Origin: Globisporangium splendens
Lineage: Eukaryota; Oomycota; Peronosporomycetes; Pythiales; Pythiaceae
Length of the DNA: 64,000 nucleotides
Direction: 5' to 3'
NCBI GenBank assembly: GCA_006386115.1
Contig: VFIW01000043.1
Span: 186,001-250,000, forward strand
This document shows, one piece after another, positions 17,496-27,170 of the stretch (positions are counted from its first letter, which is position 1; every line of letters begins with the position of its first letter). Below the pieces are notes generated by a model that worked only from the letters and a program-made list of their open reading frames with translations, made no database searches and had not been told where the DNA came from. The translations under genes and the position numbers were made by a program.

Positions 17496-18514
17496 TTCTA
17501 TTGAACTTATGGTCTACATACAGTTTAAGAATTCCTGAGTCTCATTAACACTGCTGACAGTGAGATGTTTCTTAGTTTCGACGGTATGGCACCGATATCA
17601 TTGCCGAGTAGAGCTGCGATTTGGGACAGAAGAACTTGATCGTTTCCCCGTGGTTCAACGGTGAGTATCTTCGCACTCTTGGAGATCATTGCCATGTTGG
17701 CGAGAAGATCGGCCATTTTGTTTTGTTCTCGTTTTGTGTGATTCCAGGAGGTCCACGCAAAGTTGGCGATAATTTGGTTTACCCGAACTGCTAGTGGCTG
17801 CAACTTGGTCTGGCGTATTGAGGAGAACCCGTTCTGGGCTGCGATAATCGTTTGGCTGTCTCCGAAGACTTCCATCTTGACTTCGTAGTGCTGTGGGTAG
17901 TGTGCACTGTATGCCAGACCGTCTTTCAGTGCGCTGTACTCGCACCAGTTGTCCGTTACTTCTGGTCCCATGTACGCATAGCCGCATGCTTTGAGTTCCC
18001 ATCGATTGCTGCGTTCATTCAGGAAGATGAGTGCCCATCCACTGCCTCCTGGACCTGGGTTGCCGCGCGCACCTCCATCGAAATATAGACGCGCCGTCGC
18101 CCATGCTTCTAGTTGGTGCGACAAGTCTTGTCTCTCCAGTACGCTGAGCAGTTGGCTCAGGCAAGTTGCATTGATCTTTTCTCCTTTGAGCGTTCTCATC
18201 CGATGAGCCACAGCCCGCACTTGCATCACACACGCTGTCCACACTCGCTGGGTACTGTCTTCGATAGTGAGATGCTGCCGTTCATGCACTATCTCCACTC
18301 TCGTTCTCCACAGCAAAACTGGGATGCTTGATGTGACGATAAACCAGAGTTTCTGTAGTGCTGCAGAGTGTTCCGGAGCAATGAACCCGAAGCGCTTTTC
18401 CAACTCCCGGAGCAAAGATCGTTGACTTGGTGGGGCTGTGCGGCTAGCAACATGCAGTGAGAAGAGGTTGAGTGCTTGCTCCGTCAATGTCCGGCCAATC
18501 CATCGCCAGAGGAA
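17467..18514 (-). mobile_element. 5'-truncated LINE fragment A (RNase H end)
   Basis: The 3' end (GAGA/TC tail) joins GST5. The minus-strand frame 17525-18553 encodes the LINE C-terminus: RWIGRTLTEQALN onwards, then the RNase H domain (YFDGGARGNPGPGGSGW, WCEYSALKDGLAY, EVFGDSQ, NKMADLLANMA). Acidic catalytic residues of RNase H are present. LINE similarity stops near 18514; the remaining 5' codons of the open frame are not LINE-like. Across the last 700 bp or so it is nearly identical to the fragment at 47.3 kb, more so than to the full-length copy. Confidence 0.88.
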
Positions 18515-19271
18515 CATGCAATCAATGAATGTGATCAACCACTTCCACAGCATGAAATTTATGCTGTGAAAAGTGGTCGGTTTATTTTAGGCGATATGAA
18601 AATCCAGTAATAGGTAGGTTGGACCATTTTTAGGACTACTGCCTGGTTTTGGGATCAACTCCTTCAAGCTGCAGCATCGTCTGTCGTGATTGTGAGCAGC
18701 ATTGATAACATGATACCGCGAGTAATCCCGACTCTTGGCTCATAATCGCAACTCATGATCACGCGGTGCGGGAAGGGAAGACTTGGTTCGGCGAGTTCCG
18801 GTGTTGCGATGGCTTCGAGGAAAGCGAGTTCGCTCTCGACAAGTAAGATACCGTTTAGTGTCGCTCTCATCGGCAACAAACTGACGAAGTGGACTTGGCA
18901 CCACGCAGCTCAATGTTTAACGATGCAAAATGAGATTCAAGGCGGAACATTGTTGTAAACGTTCAAGATGAAATGCCGATAGCCTTTTTAACCTCTTGGC
19001 AAACGTACAGAATTGCTGCAGGCATGTGACGTCATTCTGGAAGGATACCGTGTCATGACAGATCGTGATGTCGAGCGTACGACGGCACACCACGTGGCTG
19101 GCGGTGGCAAAGAACTTGTAGGGAAAAAAGCTCGGCCCAGATCATGAGATAACTTCAACGTAGTCTCATGCTCCGTAATCGCTCATTTATCCGTACGATT
19201 ACACGCTGTAGCCGAATGCATCGTGTTGTGCTCGCTCACACGCAGCCAGCCAACAATCAAAACCTCTGTGA
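18515..19271. other. Intergenic region between LINE fragment A and GST6
   Basis: About 760 bp. A minus-strand open frame at 18664-18879 (71 aa, MLPMRATLNGILLVESELAF onwards) has no recognised family and may be a transposon remnant or chance. Nothing else is supported apart from the GST6 promoter at its right edge. Confidence 0.4.
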
Positions 19272-19288
19272 TCATTTCCCAATCTGCC
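19272..19288 (+). promoter_or_regulatory. Inr/FPR-like core promoter of GST6
   Basis: TCATTTCCCAATCTGCC, 40-56 nt before the ATG at 19328. It also argues against the upstream in-frame Met at 19223. Confidence 0.7.
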
Positions 19289-19327
19289 TCGCACAGTTCA
19301 AGTAGCCCTCCTTCCCAAGCTCTTACT

Positions 19328-19927
19328 ATGTCTCCTACGTTGAAGCTCACATACTTTGATCTCGCCGGTCGCGCCGAGCTCGCGCGACTTATCTTCACGT
19401 ACGGTGGCGTGGCATTCGAAGATGCTCGTGTGTCGATTCCTGAATTTCGCGCCATGAAAGCCAGCCTTCCACTTGGCCAGCTTCCAACACTTGAAGTCGA
19501 TGGCGTCGTATTCTCGCAAGCCCAAGCCATTAACCGTTATGCCGCGAAGGTTGCTGGTCTCTACCCTACTGATACCGTGCAAGCGCTTCGTGTTGAGATG
19601 ATCAGCGAGACGCTTCTCGAGTTAGCTGTTGCCGTAGCTGACATCGTTTGGTTCACGACTGACGAAGCTGCAAAGGCTGAGAAAACGACCAAGCTCGTGA
19701 ACGAAACCCTCCCTAAGTCGTTTACCACCCTTGAAGCGATGGTGCAAGGCAAGTTCTTCATGGGCAGCAACGCCACTTTGGCCGACGTGCACCTTCTCGA
19801 CATCGCGCACTACAATTTGAAGGCGTTCATCCCGGAGTTCGATATGTCCAAGTACCCAAAGCTCGAAGGTGTGATCGAAGCTGTCAAATCGAACACCAGC
19901 ATCGCCGCACACGTGGCCAAGCTGTAA
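19328..19927 (+). CDS. Glutathione S-transferase, sigma-like (GST6)
   Basis: 199 residues, intact, same length as GST10. Tyr9 in LKLTYFDLAGRAELAR; GQLPTLEVDG; SQAQAINRYAAK (Ser of the usual QS replaced by Ala, Gln kept); GKFFMGSNATLADVHLLD. The start is chosen by the promoter motif and the paralogue alignment. Its 3' flank (19.94-20.5 kb) is a diverged relative of the flank of GST10-type genes, so GST6 and GST10 descend from an older tandem unit. This shared flank was the probable substrate for the crossover at about 28.1 kb. Confidence 0.93.
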   Translation: MSPTLKLTYFDLAGRAELARLIFTYGGVAFEDARVSIPEFRAMKASLPLGQLPTLEVDGVVFSQAQAINRYAAKVAGLYPTDTVQALRVEMISETLLELAVAVADIVWFTTDEAAKAEKTTKLVNETLPKSFTTLEAMVQGKFFMGSNATLADVHLLDIAHYNLKAFIPEFDMSKYPKLEGVIEAVKSNTSIAAHVAKL

Positions 19928-20444
19928 TTCTACCACAGCAGGCTAGTTCGTCCGCCATCAACACAATAAACATAATCAATTTGTGTGTGTTTTTGTTCTT
20001 GGTTCAGACGATCTCCGTAGTTGTTGTTCACCATAAATCAGTAAACAGATTGATTTGCGTGTGACACCAGATCACGGATTTTGCTCTGCAGTGTTGGGAA
20101 TGAGTCATTTGTGACGCCGTCATTCCGAACGACAACGACGTCGCAATCGGTGCGAGAGTGAAGTGCGCCAAGTCGCAGCCAGAGCTTGACGATGTTCTCT
20201 ACGTACTCGCAGTGGCGCTAGCTCGTTTTGTTGGACTCGGAGGCGTATAGTCAACTGCGTTGCGTGTATGCCCTCCGCATTGATCGTCACGAGATCATCA
20301 GTGTTGTCTCTGCGGACAGCTTGATCGCCGCATTGGGCTCGCATTGCATCAGTAGTTCACTGTGCTGTACGTGCTGCACACCTACCAATTGAATCACAAA
20401 GTGAATCATTTTGTCAGGGCAATCGAAGTGCTGATGATTTCCAT
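19928..20444. other. Intergenic 3' flank of GST6, diverged repeat
   Basis: About 500 bp related to 25.3-25.7 kb and its copies (shared string GGCGTATA..CAACTGCGTTGCGTGTATGCC). No gene is supported. Confidence 0.6.
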
Positions 20445-21068
20445 ATGCTATGTGGTGCTGTAAGTTTTCCGCTGTTGCATGCAGACGAACACAAAAGAAA
20501 CAGATTCTTCACATTTGGTGGCGTGCCGTTCGAAGATGTCCGCGTGGACGGTCCTCAGTTCTACGCCAATAGACACACCTACCCGTTCGGCCAACTCCCA
20601 ACACTCGAGGTCGACGGCGTCGTGCTCTCGCAAAGCAACGCCATCGCCCGCTACGCAGCGAGACTCGCTGGGCTGTACCCTACTGATGTCACCGAGATGC
20701 TTCGCGTCGACATGATCTGTGAGACCTGCGTCGACATGTTCAATCATGTGCTGGACATCACCTTTATCACGACTGACGAAGCTGTGAAGGCTGAGAAGGC
20801 TGCCACGTTCCTGAACGAGATACTGCCGCAGTGGCTGCCTGTGCTGGAGAGGATAGTGCGAGGCAAGTTCTTTATGGGCGACAACGCGACGTTGGCCGAT
20901 CTGCACCTTTTCGACATTGTCGTGAACGGACTGAAGGCCAAGTTCCCGAAGTATGAGTTGGATTCGTCCAAATATCCAAAGCTCGAAGGCGTCATCGAAG
21001 CCGTGAAATCGAACGCAAACATCGTTGCGCACTTGACCAAAGCGCAAATTGTTGCTGTGCCAGTGTAG
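20445..21068 (+). CDS. N-terminally replaced GST copy (GST7), probably non-catalytic
   Basis: The open frame encodes 207 residues. From FTFGGVPFEDVRVDG to the end it is GST3 (C-terminus AHLTKAQIVAVPV). The first strand and helix, including the catalytic Tyr and GRGELSR, are missing. They are replaced by about 22 unrelated residues (MLCGAVSFPLLHADEHKRNR) read from the flank. The junction is near base 20509. G-site elements GQLPTLEVDG and SQSNAIARYAAR remain. No Inr motif precedes the ATG. It may be an unexpressed fragment or a pseudoenzyme; the frame is fully open, as expected for a very recent truncation. Confidence 0.7.
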   Translation: MLCGAVSFPLLHADEHKRNRFFTFGGVPFEDVRVDGPQFYANRHTYPFGQLPTLEVDGVVLSQSNAIARYAARLAGLYPTDVTEMLRVDMICETCVDMFNHVLDITFITTDEAVKAEKAATFLNEILPQWLPVLERIVRGKFFMGDNATLADLHLFDIVVNGLKAKFPKYELDSSKYPKLEGVIEAVKSNANIVAHLTKAQIVAVPV

Positions 21069-21881
21069 TACACAACACATCGTAAACTCAGCACACAAAG
21101 TCGGTTCATTTTGTATTCCTTGACATGTATAGGCTATATTCTCTCATCTTAACAGCGTCTGACAAGAACACTTGCATCGGAGTCAGGAGATTGGTTGATG
21201 AACAGCGTAGATCCTCATTTTTGCTTGCTTTGAAGGTACGCAGCAATGTTCGCATTGGTCTTGACGTGCTCCATCACCGCTTGCAACTTTGGGTACGGCG
21301 CAATTGTAAACTCTTGGAAAACTGGAGTGAGTGCATTGTGCACCAAATCAAACACGTGGATGTCCGCATAGGACGGTTTGCTGTCGCCCAAGAAGAATTG
21401 ACCTTGCACCATGGATTCCAGCGCCCCAAACGATTTCGGAATCGTTTCTTCCAAGAACTCCTTGGTTATCTCTGCCTTCTTGTTGCCATCTTTCTCCTTA
21501 AAGACCGAAATGAACGTAGGGATGAGATCTCGCACAGTTTCGGAGATCATGTCCGCGCGTAGCGCTTCGATCGGATCTTCCGGCATCAACCCACTCAGCT
21601 TTGCAGCGTATCGTGCGATCGCGATGCTTTGAGCGTACACTTTGCCGTCGACTTCGAGCGTTGGTACTTGGCCAAGAGGGAGAGAAGGTTTCAGTGCTGC
21701 CATGTCGGCATGCTGGATGCGCTCGTCGACGAACGGGACACCGCCAAAGGTGAAGATAAGACGCGTGAGCTCGGCGCGACCAGTGCCGTCGAAGTAGGTG
21801 AGCTTGAGTTGCGGCGTGACGGCCATGGTGACTACAATGCAGAAGCGCTTGCGATGCTTACGCGTGTGGCTGCAAATTTGC
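20509..21881 (+). repeat. Copied block from inside GST3 to the GST4 promoter
   Basis: Matches 14560-15932 at an offset of 5949 and recurs at 28363-29735. It carries the beheaded GST3 copy, the intergenic segment and the whole GST4 gene. Left break inside GST3 codons; right break inside the GST4 initiator. Confidence 0.9.
21215..21826 (-). CDS. Glutathione S-transferase, sigma-like (GST8)
   Basis: 203 residues, identical to GST4 in the translated protein. All G-site residues are intact. The frame continues upstream to a Met at 21883 (MQICSHTRKHRKRF), but MAVTPQLKL at 21826 is the natural start. The promoter context differs from GST4: sequence identity ends in the Inr-like element, so expression may differ although the protein does not. 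Confidence 0.92.
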   Translation of the reverse strand: MAVTPQLKLTYFDGTGRAELTRLIFTFGGVPFVDERIQHADMAALKPSLPLGQVPTLEVDGKVYAQSIAIARYAAKLSGLMPEDPIEALRADMISETVRDLIPTFISVFKEKDGNKKAEITKEFLEETIPKSFGALESMVQGQFFLGDSKPSYADIHVFDLVHNALTPVFQEFTIAPYPKLQAVMEHVKTNANIAAYLQSKQK

Positions 21882-22601
21882 AAGTGAGAAGCAAAGATCT
21901 ACGGAAACCGTGCCGCCGCTGATGGCGAGTACTTGCATTTTTCGAAGCAGAAAGAACTCGAAGTTGGCTCTGCCATTGTCAACTTCATCTGCTTTTTGCC
22001 CGACTATGGAATTCTTCTTGTGTGTGATGAATGTGCAAGCAAAGCCTGTATTCTGTGCATCATGACGTACACTCGGTGTCGCGAAATGTTGGTAGAACTT
22101 CATCAGCTGCCTCATCGTCCCGTCATTATGCCAAAAATGCTGTGTGTGCGCCACCTTCACTTGAATCAAAAAGGGACTGCTGCAGACCAGTTGGCAACTC
22201 CTAATATGAACAGCAGTAAATGGTTTACGAGATTATCAAATCGCTCTTACTATTGTTTACCTTCTTTGGCACACTCGTTCATTTTGCGCTGCAAAGTATG
22301 TTGCAGCCATCTGTCTTGGTGATGTTCAAACATTGCTGATGAGCTGACCTGAGTAAATAGAGACTCCCGACATCTATTACCTTCATTGTATGATACTGTT
22401 TACATTATTCGAATTGATGTCAGCACAGCTGCTGCTATTCCTACCCCTATGTTTGAAATTTATACTCAAAATTAATACATGGAAAGTGGTCCCTTTTGTA
22501 GACACTCTTCCATCACGCGATCTTGGATGATCACTCAAAAACGGCCGCAGTGGCGCAATCAAACAAAAATGCCTTATCAAATACTATAGCAGAGTCTGGC
22601 T
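21882..22601. other. Intergenic region, unique to the tandem unit
   Basis: About 720 bp repeated at 29736-30455. The plus-strand frame 21933-22322 (129 aa, Cys-rich in the middle) has no family I recognise and no promoter motif; I do not call it a gene. Confidence 0.4.
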
Positions 22602-23049
22602 CTGCGGCGGCGTGGCATTCGAAGATGCTCGCGTGTTCGGTCTGGAGTCCGGCGCTATGAAGACCAGCCTCTCACTTGATCAACTCCCGATTCGTGAAGT
22701 CGGCAGTGTGGTTTTCTCGCAAAGTATGGCCATCAGCCGGTACGCAGCTCTGCCCTATCGATGCGATGGAGGCGCTTCGTGCCAAAATGATCAGGAGGCG
22801 CCTTTCGAGTTGGTCGCTGGCGCAGCTGACATCGCCCTCTTCACGACAGACGAAGCTGCGAAGGATGACAAGATGATCATGTTCCTGAACGAAATTCCTC
22901 TCGAAACGATGACATAGGAAGAGTTCTTCATGGGGAACAACGCCCCTTTGGCCGATGTACAGGGTTTTAACCTCGTGCAAGACTATTTCAAGGCGTCCAA
23001 AGCAGTCTGCGCCGTGAAATCGAACGCCGCATACTTCTCCAAGGAGTAA
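22602..23049 (+). pseudogene. Degenerate GST pseudogene (GST9)
   Basis: Recognisable GST pieces in order: GGVAFEDARVFGLESGAMKT, SLDQLPIREVGSVVFSQSMAISRYA, then an indel that shifts frame (the DAMEALRAKMI segment is in another frame), AADIALFTTDEAAKDDK, an in-frame TAG at 22915-22917, EEFFMGNNAPLADVQ and SNAAYFSKE before TAA. The first 25 codons with the catalytic Tyr are absent. Best viewed as an old, broken relative of GST6/GST10. An identical copy is at 30456-30903, so it decayed before the 7854-bp duplication. Confidence 0.9.
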
Positions 23050-23909
23050 AGAGTGCTGCAGCAGAGTACAACTTGTCAGGACACATCACTAGCACAGCAA
23101 ACACGATCACTTTCGTGCTTTCTCTCTTTCTTTTGTTATGGGTCCAGACGACCTCAGTTATGGTTCGATGCTGTTTAGCGCGACTCACAATGGGCCGACT
23201 TGTTTTGTAAAGTCAACGACATCGATGTTGACGAGCACCCTAGCAATACATATTCACAGTGTGCTCATCAGCATGCAACAGCGGAAAACGTCCCTCAAGC
23301 TTACCGGTGTGCTGTCAAATCTGAGGATCAATGCAAGTGTGTGTCGGCGAACCGTGAACGACGGAAAACTGGAACAGCGGAAAACGAATGCAGGACGCAG
23401 AGTGAAGACTCGCGAGCTCATGCTCAGGACAAATTCCGTTTTCAATTCTACGCACTCAGCGATACTTTTGGACACTATAAGCGATCCGGTAGTGTAGCTA
23501 AAGCGACCGAGTGTCAAAGCAAAAGTTCAGGGCATTCTCGAAAAAACTGAAGGAAACGCTGCAAATCTTTCGAGCTGTGGATCCACTGATTGGTTGAACT
23601 TTGCGGATGAGCTGACCTAAGTCTGGAGACAATCATCAACATTCTGTTACCCTCTCTATTTGATATAGTCGTGTATTGTTCAATGTTGCGCCAACCTGAA
23701 CGCTGCTTGAAGAGCCTTTACATTTGAATACTTTCTCAAACCAAATAGCTCAGCAATCCAGCTCTTATGCGGCAATGCACTTTTTCTAGTCTCACGATCC
23801 GGGTTGTTCGTCAGGAATCACAACAGCGGACGGGAACACTCAAATTACATTCTGTGCATCGGCCGCATACGTCATTGCTGCTCTTTCCAGGGCTCCAAGT
23901 GCGTTCATC
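23050..23909. other. Intergenic region between GST9 pseudogene and GST10
   Basis: About 860 bp repeated at 30904-31763. It has short open frames but no recognised coding composition. The right end contains the GST10 promoter. Confidence 0.4.
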
Positions 23910-23926
23910 CCATTCCACAATCTTCC
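23910..23926 (+). promoter_or_regulatory. Inr/FPR-like core promoter of GST10-type genes
   Basis: CCATTCCACAATCTTCC, 47-63 nt before the ATG. Identical copies precede GST11 (26508), GST15 (31764), GST16 (44367) and the broken GST17 (46967). Confidence 0.65.
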
Positions 23927-23972
23927 TCCACACGTCCAAGTCGCCCTCCAACGCATACCTCAAGCTCGTACG

Positions 23973-24572
23973 ATGTCTCCTGCCTTGAAGCTCACGTACT
24001 TTGGTATCCCCGGTCGCGCTGAACTTGCGCGTCTTCTCTTCACGTTCGGCGGCGTGGCATTCGAAGATGCTCGCGTGTCCGGACCGGAGTTCGGCGCCAT
24101 GAAGACCAGTCTCCCGCTCGGGCAGCTTCCAATCTTGGAAGTCGATGGTGTCGTATTCTCGCAAAGCATGGCCATCAGCCGCTACGCCGCAAAGGTTGTC
24201 GGTCTTTACCCTGCGGATGCCGTACAAGCGCTTCGTGTTGAGATGATCAGCGAGACCATAGTAGACATGCTTGACACTGTGGTGGACATCAAATTCCGCA
24301 CGAGCGATGAAGCTGCGAAGGCCGAGAAGACGACCAAGTTCCTGACCGAAGCACTCCCAAAGTCGCTTGCTGCGCTTGAGACGATGGTGCAAGGCAAGTT
24401 CTTCATGGGGGATAACGCCACTTTGGCCGACGTGCACCTTTTTGACATTGTGCACAATGGATTGAAGGCGAGCTTCCCGGAGTTTGATTTCTCCAAGTAC
24501 CCAAAGCTCGAAGGTGTGGTGGAGGTCGTGAAATCGAACGCCAACATCGCCGCGTACTTGGCCAAGCCATAA
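23973..24572 (+). CDS. Glutathione S-transferase, sigma-like (GST10)
   Basis: 199 residues. Tyr9 in LKLTYFGIPGRAELAR; GQLPILEVDG at 50-59; Gln64-Ser65 in SQSMAISRYAAK; GKFFMGDNATLADVHLFD at 141-158; C-terminus IAAYLAKP. Intact and without introns. The protein is identical to those of GST11, GST15 and GST16, so this is the amplified type gene of the array. The ATG follows the promoter motif directly; no other in-frame Met lies between. Confidence 0.95.
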   Translation: MSPALKLTYFGIPGRAELARLLFTFGGVAFEDARVSGPEFGAMKTSLPLGQLPILEVDGVVFSQSMAISRYAAKVVGLYPADAVQALRVEMISETIVDMLDTVVDIKFRTSDEAAKAEKTTKFLTEALPKSLAALETMVQGKFFMGDNATLADVHLFDIVHNGLKASFPEFDFSKYPKLEGVVEVVKSNANIAAYLAKP

Positions 24573-26507
24573 GTCTTGTTGAATAGAGTTGTGCGTACCC
24601 ATGAACGCAACAAACCTAATCAACTTGTGATTTTTAGTCTTTGTTCAGACGATTTCTGTTTGATTTTGTGTCGGCGTAAACAGATCGGGTTTCAACTTTG
24701 CAACTTTGGAAACGACAAAGTCGGTGTGAGAGTGAAGTTCGCCGAGTTAAAGCCACAGTTTGATGGTGCTCTTCAATGTGCTCGTAATGGTCACAGCTCG
24801 CTTGGAAAACTTCAGGGGAATTACATTGATTAACAGAACAATCGAATTGCAAAATGTGGCATTATATCACGTCCGTTTTACAGATAAAACAAGATCCTTG
24901 TGCCTGGCACCTTCGGCCATGTTCACAAAAGCAACACAAAACAATCGTTGTTTTGGCCGGTTTTTCCTGTCTGCTGCTGTCTCGGCAAAAGAGCAAACTC
25001 GCGCAGGAGGAGCTTTTTTGCAAAGCGGTAGCCGAGGTTTCGCATTACTGCCAATAGATTTGCATTGATGGTTAATTTTCCGGCCAATCAAAGGTGCACC
25101 TTGACTGGCAGACTGACTGACTGGTGACTGAGTGTAATCACACAAATTTGTGTGCGATTACGGCGAGCATTTGGTTCGAGGACGACATCATATGGCTGCC
25201 ACCGCACGTTGCGGTATCATAATTGGCGGTGTTCACTTCTTGGTTCTTCAGAAATGGATGTTTTTGTCCGCGTGACCCATATATTCAGGTCCAGTGATGC
25301 AAATTCATGCGAACTCGACGGTGCCAGTGTATCTCAGTAATCAGATCGATTTGCATTCAGATCGCGATTTTCGCTTTGCAGCGTTGGGAGCGACGGCATT
25401 GCACTCGGTGTGAGAGCGAAGCGCCAAGGCAGAGCCATATTTGCTGATGCTCTTCTGCACACTCGTAATGGCGCTAGCTCATTTTGTTGAACTCGGAGGC
25501 GTATATTCAACTGCGTTGCGTGTATGCCCTCCGCATTAAACCGTCAGGAGATCATCAGTGTTGTCTCTGTCGACAGCTTCATCACCACCGCCTTGAGCTT
25601 GCACTACAAAGTAATCTGCATACCGCACGTCGTGTGCCAAGCAATTGAATCACAAAGGTATATTTTAGTTAGCTGCGTTCAGCATACAAAAAATGTATTG
25701 TAGTGTTTTGCTGCATTCTGATGAGCACCAAAGAAACAACACGATACTCAGGAATTCTTAAACTGTATGCAGATCATAAGTTCAATAGAATTATCTTCTC
25801 TCTCTCTCTCTCTCAAAGAGACAACGCTACCTGCTGCACGTATCGACGAATCGCGACGGCGGAATGCGGGAACAGCGGTAAACGAATACACGAACCAGAG
25901 CGAACTTCGCTCTTCACTCAGCGAAGACTCATATTCACAATAAGGACAATTTTCTCCGTTTTCGATTCTACGCGCTCGACGATAGTTTTGAGCATTAGCG
26001 TCCCAGGACGATTACCAAAGCGACCGAGTGCCGATGGCGAAAACTCGGGGCAGTCTCGAAATACAGGAAGCATTCCAAATCTTCTGGCACAAACAGGATT
26101 GTTCAACTTTGCGGCAACGTGACTGTTAAAGCCTATTACCTCTTATATGTAAAAATGTATTGTTGGGCGGCAATGCAGAACGGATCTCAACGAATAGAAG
26201 CGCTCTGAGACTTGGAACTTTGAAACAGAAACCCTGTTTTGAAATAGAAGACCGACTACTATTCATTGGAATCCGTTATTTGTCCACGTAGTCGCTGATT
26301 GGAGACCATTTAGATTTGAATATTTTCTCAAAATTAATACTGAAGCTCAACATGAGGTCTTGTGCACTTTTTTTTAGTCACACGATCCAAGTGATTTCTC
26401 ACGAGCCCCAGCAGCGGATTTGTAATCACGGGAGCACTCACATTACATTCTGTGCATCGGCCGCATACGTCATTGCTGCTCTTTCCAGGGCTCCAAGTGC
26501 GTTCATC
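24573..26507. other. GST10 3' flank, part of the 2.6-kb repeated unit
   Basis: About 1.9 kb, repeated fully or partly after GST11, GST15 and GST16. It contains a near-perfect inverted repeat at 25134-25161 (GTAATC..ACACAAA / TTTGTGT..GATTAC), a LINE 3'-end relic at 25746-25814 and no supported gene. Confidence 0.6.
25746..25814 (+). mobile_element. Minimal LINE 3'-end relic with (TC)n tail
   Basis: About 69 bp matching the last 70 bp of the full LINE (ACTCAGGAATTCTTAAACTG onwards, then TC repeats). It is bracketed by similar 12-mers CAAAGAAACAAC (25729) and CAAAGAGACAAC (25814), a likely decayed target-site duplication. Copies at 33600-33668 and 46203-46273 travelled with the segmental duplications. 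Confidence 0.75.
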
Positions 26508-26570
26508 CCATTCCACAATCTTCCTCCACACGTCCAAGTCGCCCTCCAACGCATACCTCAAGCTCGTACG

Positions 26571-27170
26571 ATGTCTCCTGCCTTGAAGCTCACGTACTTT
26601 GGTATCCCCGGTCGCGCTGAACTTGCGCGTCTTCTCTTCACGTTCGGCGGCGTGGCATTCGAAGATGCTCGCGTGTCCGGACCGGAGTTCGGCGCCATGA
26701 AGACCAGTCTCCCGCTCGGGCAGCTTCCAATCTTGGAAGTCGATGGTGTCGTATTCTCGCAAAGCATGGCCATCAGCCGCTACGCCGCAAAGGTTGTCGG
26801 TCTTTACCCTGCGGATGCCGTACAAGCGCTTCGTGTTGAGATGATCAGCGAGACCATAGTAGACATGCTTGACACTGTGGTGGACATCAAATTCCGCACG
26901 AGCGATGAAGCTGCGAAGGCCGAGAAGACGACCAAGTTCCTGACCGAAGCACTCCCAAAGTCGCTTGCTGCGCTTGAGACGATGGTGCAAGGCAAGTTCT
27001 TCATGGGGGATAACGCCACTTTGGCCGACGTGCACCTTTTTGACATTGTGCACAATGGATTGAAGGCGAGCTTCCCGGAGTTTGATTTCTCCAAGTACCC
27101 AAAGCTCGAAGGTGTGGTGGAGGTCGTGAAATCGAACGCCAACATCGCCGCGTACTTGGCCAAGCCATAA
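26571..27170 (+). CDS. Glutathione S-transferase, sigma-like (GST11)
   Basis: 199 residues, protein identical to GST10. The open frame extends 85 codons upstream to 26316, but that stretch is promoter and 5' flank (Inr motif at 26508-26524), so the start is the Met at 26571. The upstream flank (26.11-26.5 kb) differs from that of GST10 beyond the promoter-proximal 130 bp or so, so the two may be regulated differently. Confidence 0.94.
   Translation: MSPALKLTYFGIPGRAELARLLFTFGGVAFEDARVSGPEFGAMKTSLPLGQLPILEVDGVVFSQSMAISRYAAKVVGLYPADAVQALRVEMISETIVDMLDTVVDIKFRTSDEAAKAEKTTKFLTEALPKSLAALETMVQGKFFMGDNATLADVHLFDIVHNGLKASFPEFDFSKYPKLEGVVEVVKSNANIAAYLAKP

Noticed and set aside
17525..18553. 342-aa RNase H-like protein as a host gene
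   Set aside because: It is the 3' part of the LINE ORF3, nearly identical to the copies at 43 and 47-48 kb.
18664..18879. 71-aa minus-strand frame as a small gene
   Set aside because: No family, no promoter motif, between transposon debris and GST6; mentioned only as an unassigned frame.
21933..22322. 129-aa plus-strand frame as a gene
   Set aside because: No promoter motif, no recognised domain, and odd composition; its repetition at 29787 follows from the duplication.
23811..24623. Long antisense open frames over GST genes (for example 270 aa here, 295 aa at 26334-27221 and 44193-45080)
   Set aside because: They mirror GST codons on the other strand, recur only because the genes are copies, and show no protein family; the sense frames carry all GST motifs.
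26316..26570. 85-residue N-terminal extension of GST11 (also GST16 at 44175)
   Set aside because: The extension covers the Inr-like promoter and is not conserved before GST10 and GST15, whose flanks differ; GSTs start at MSPALKL.
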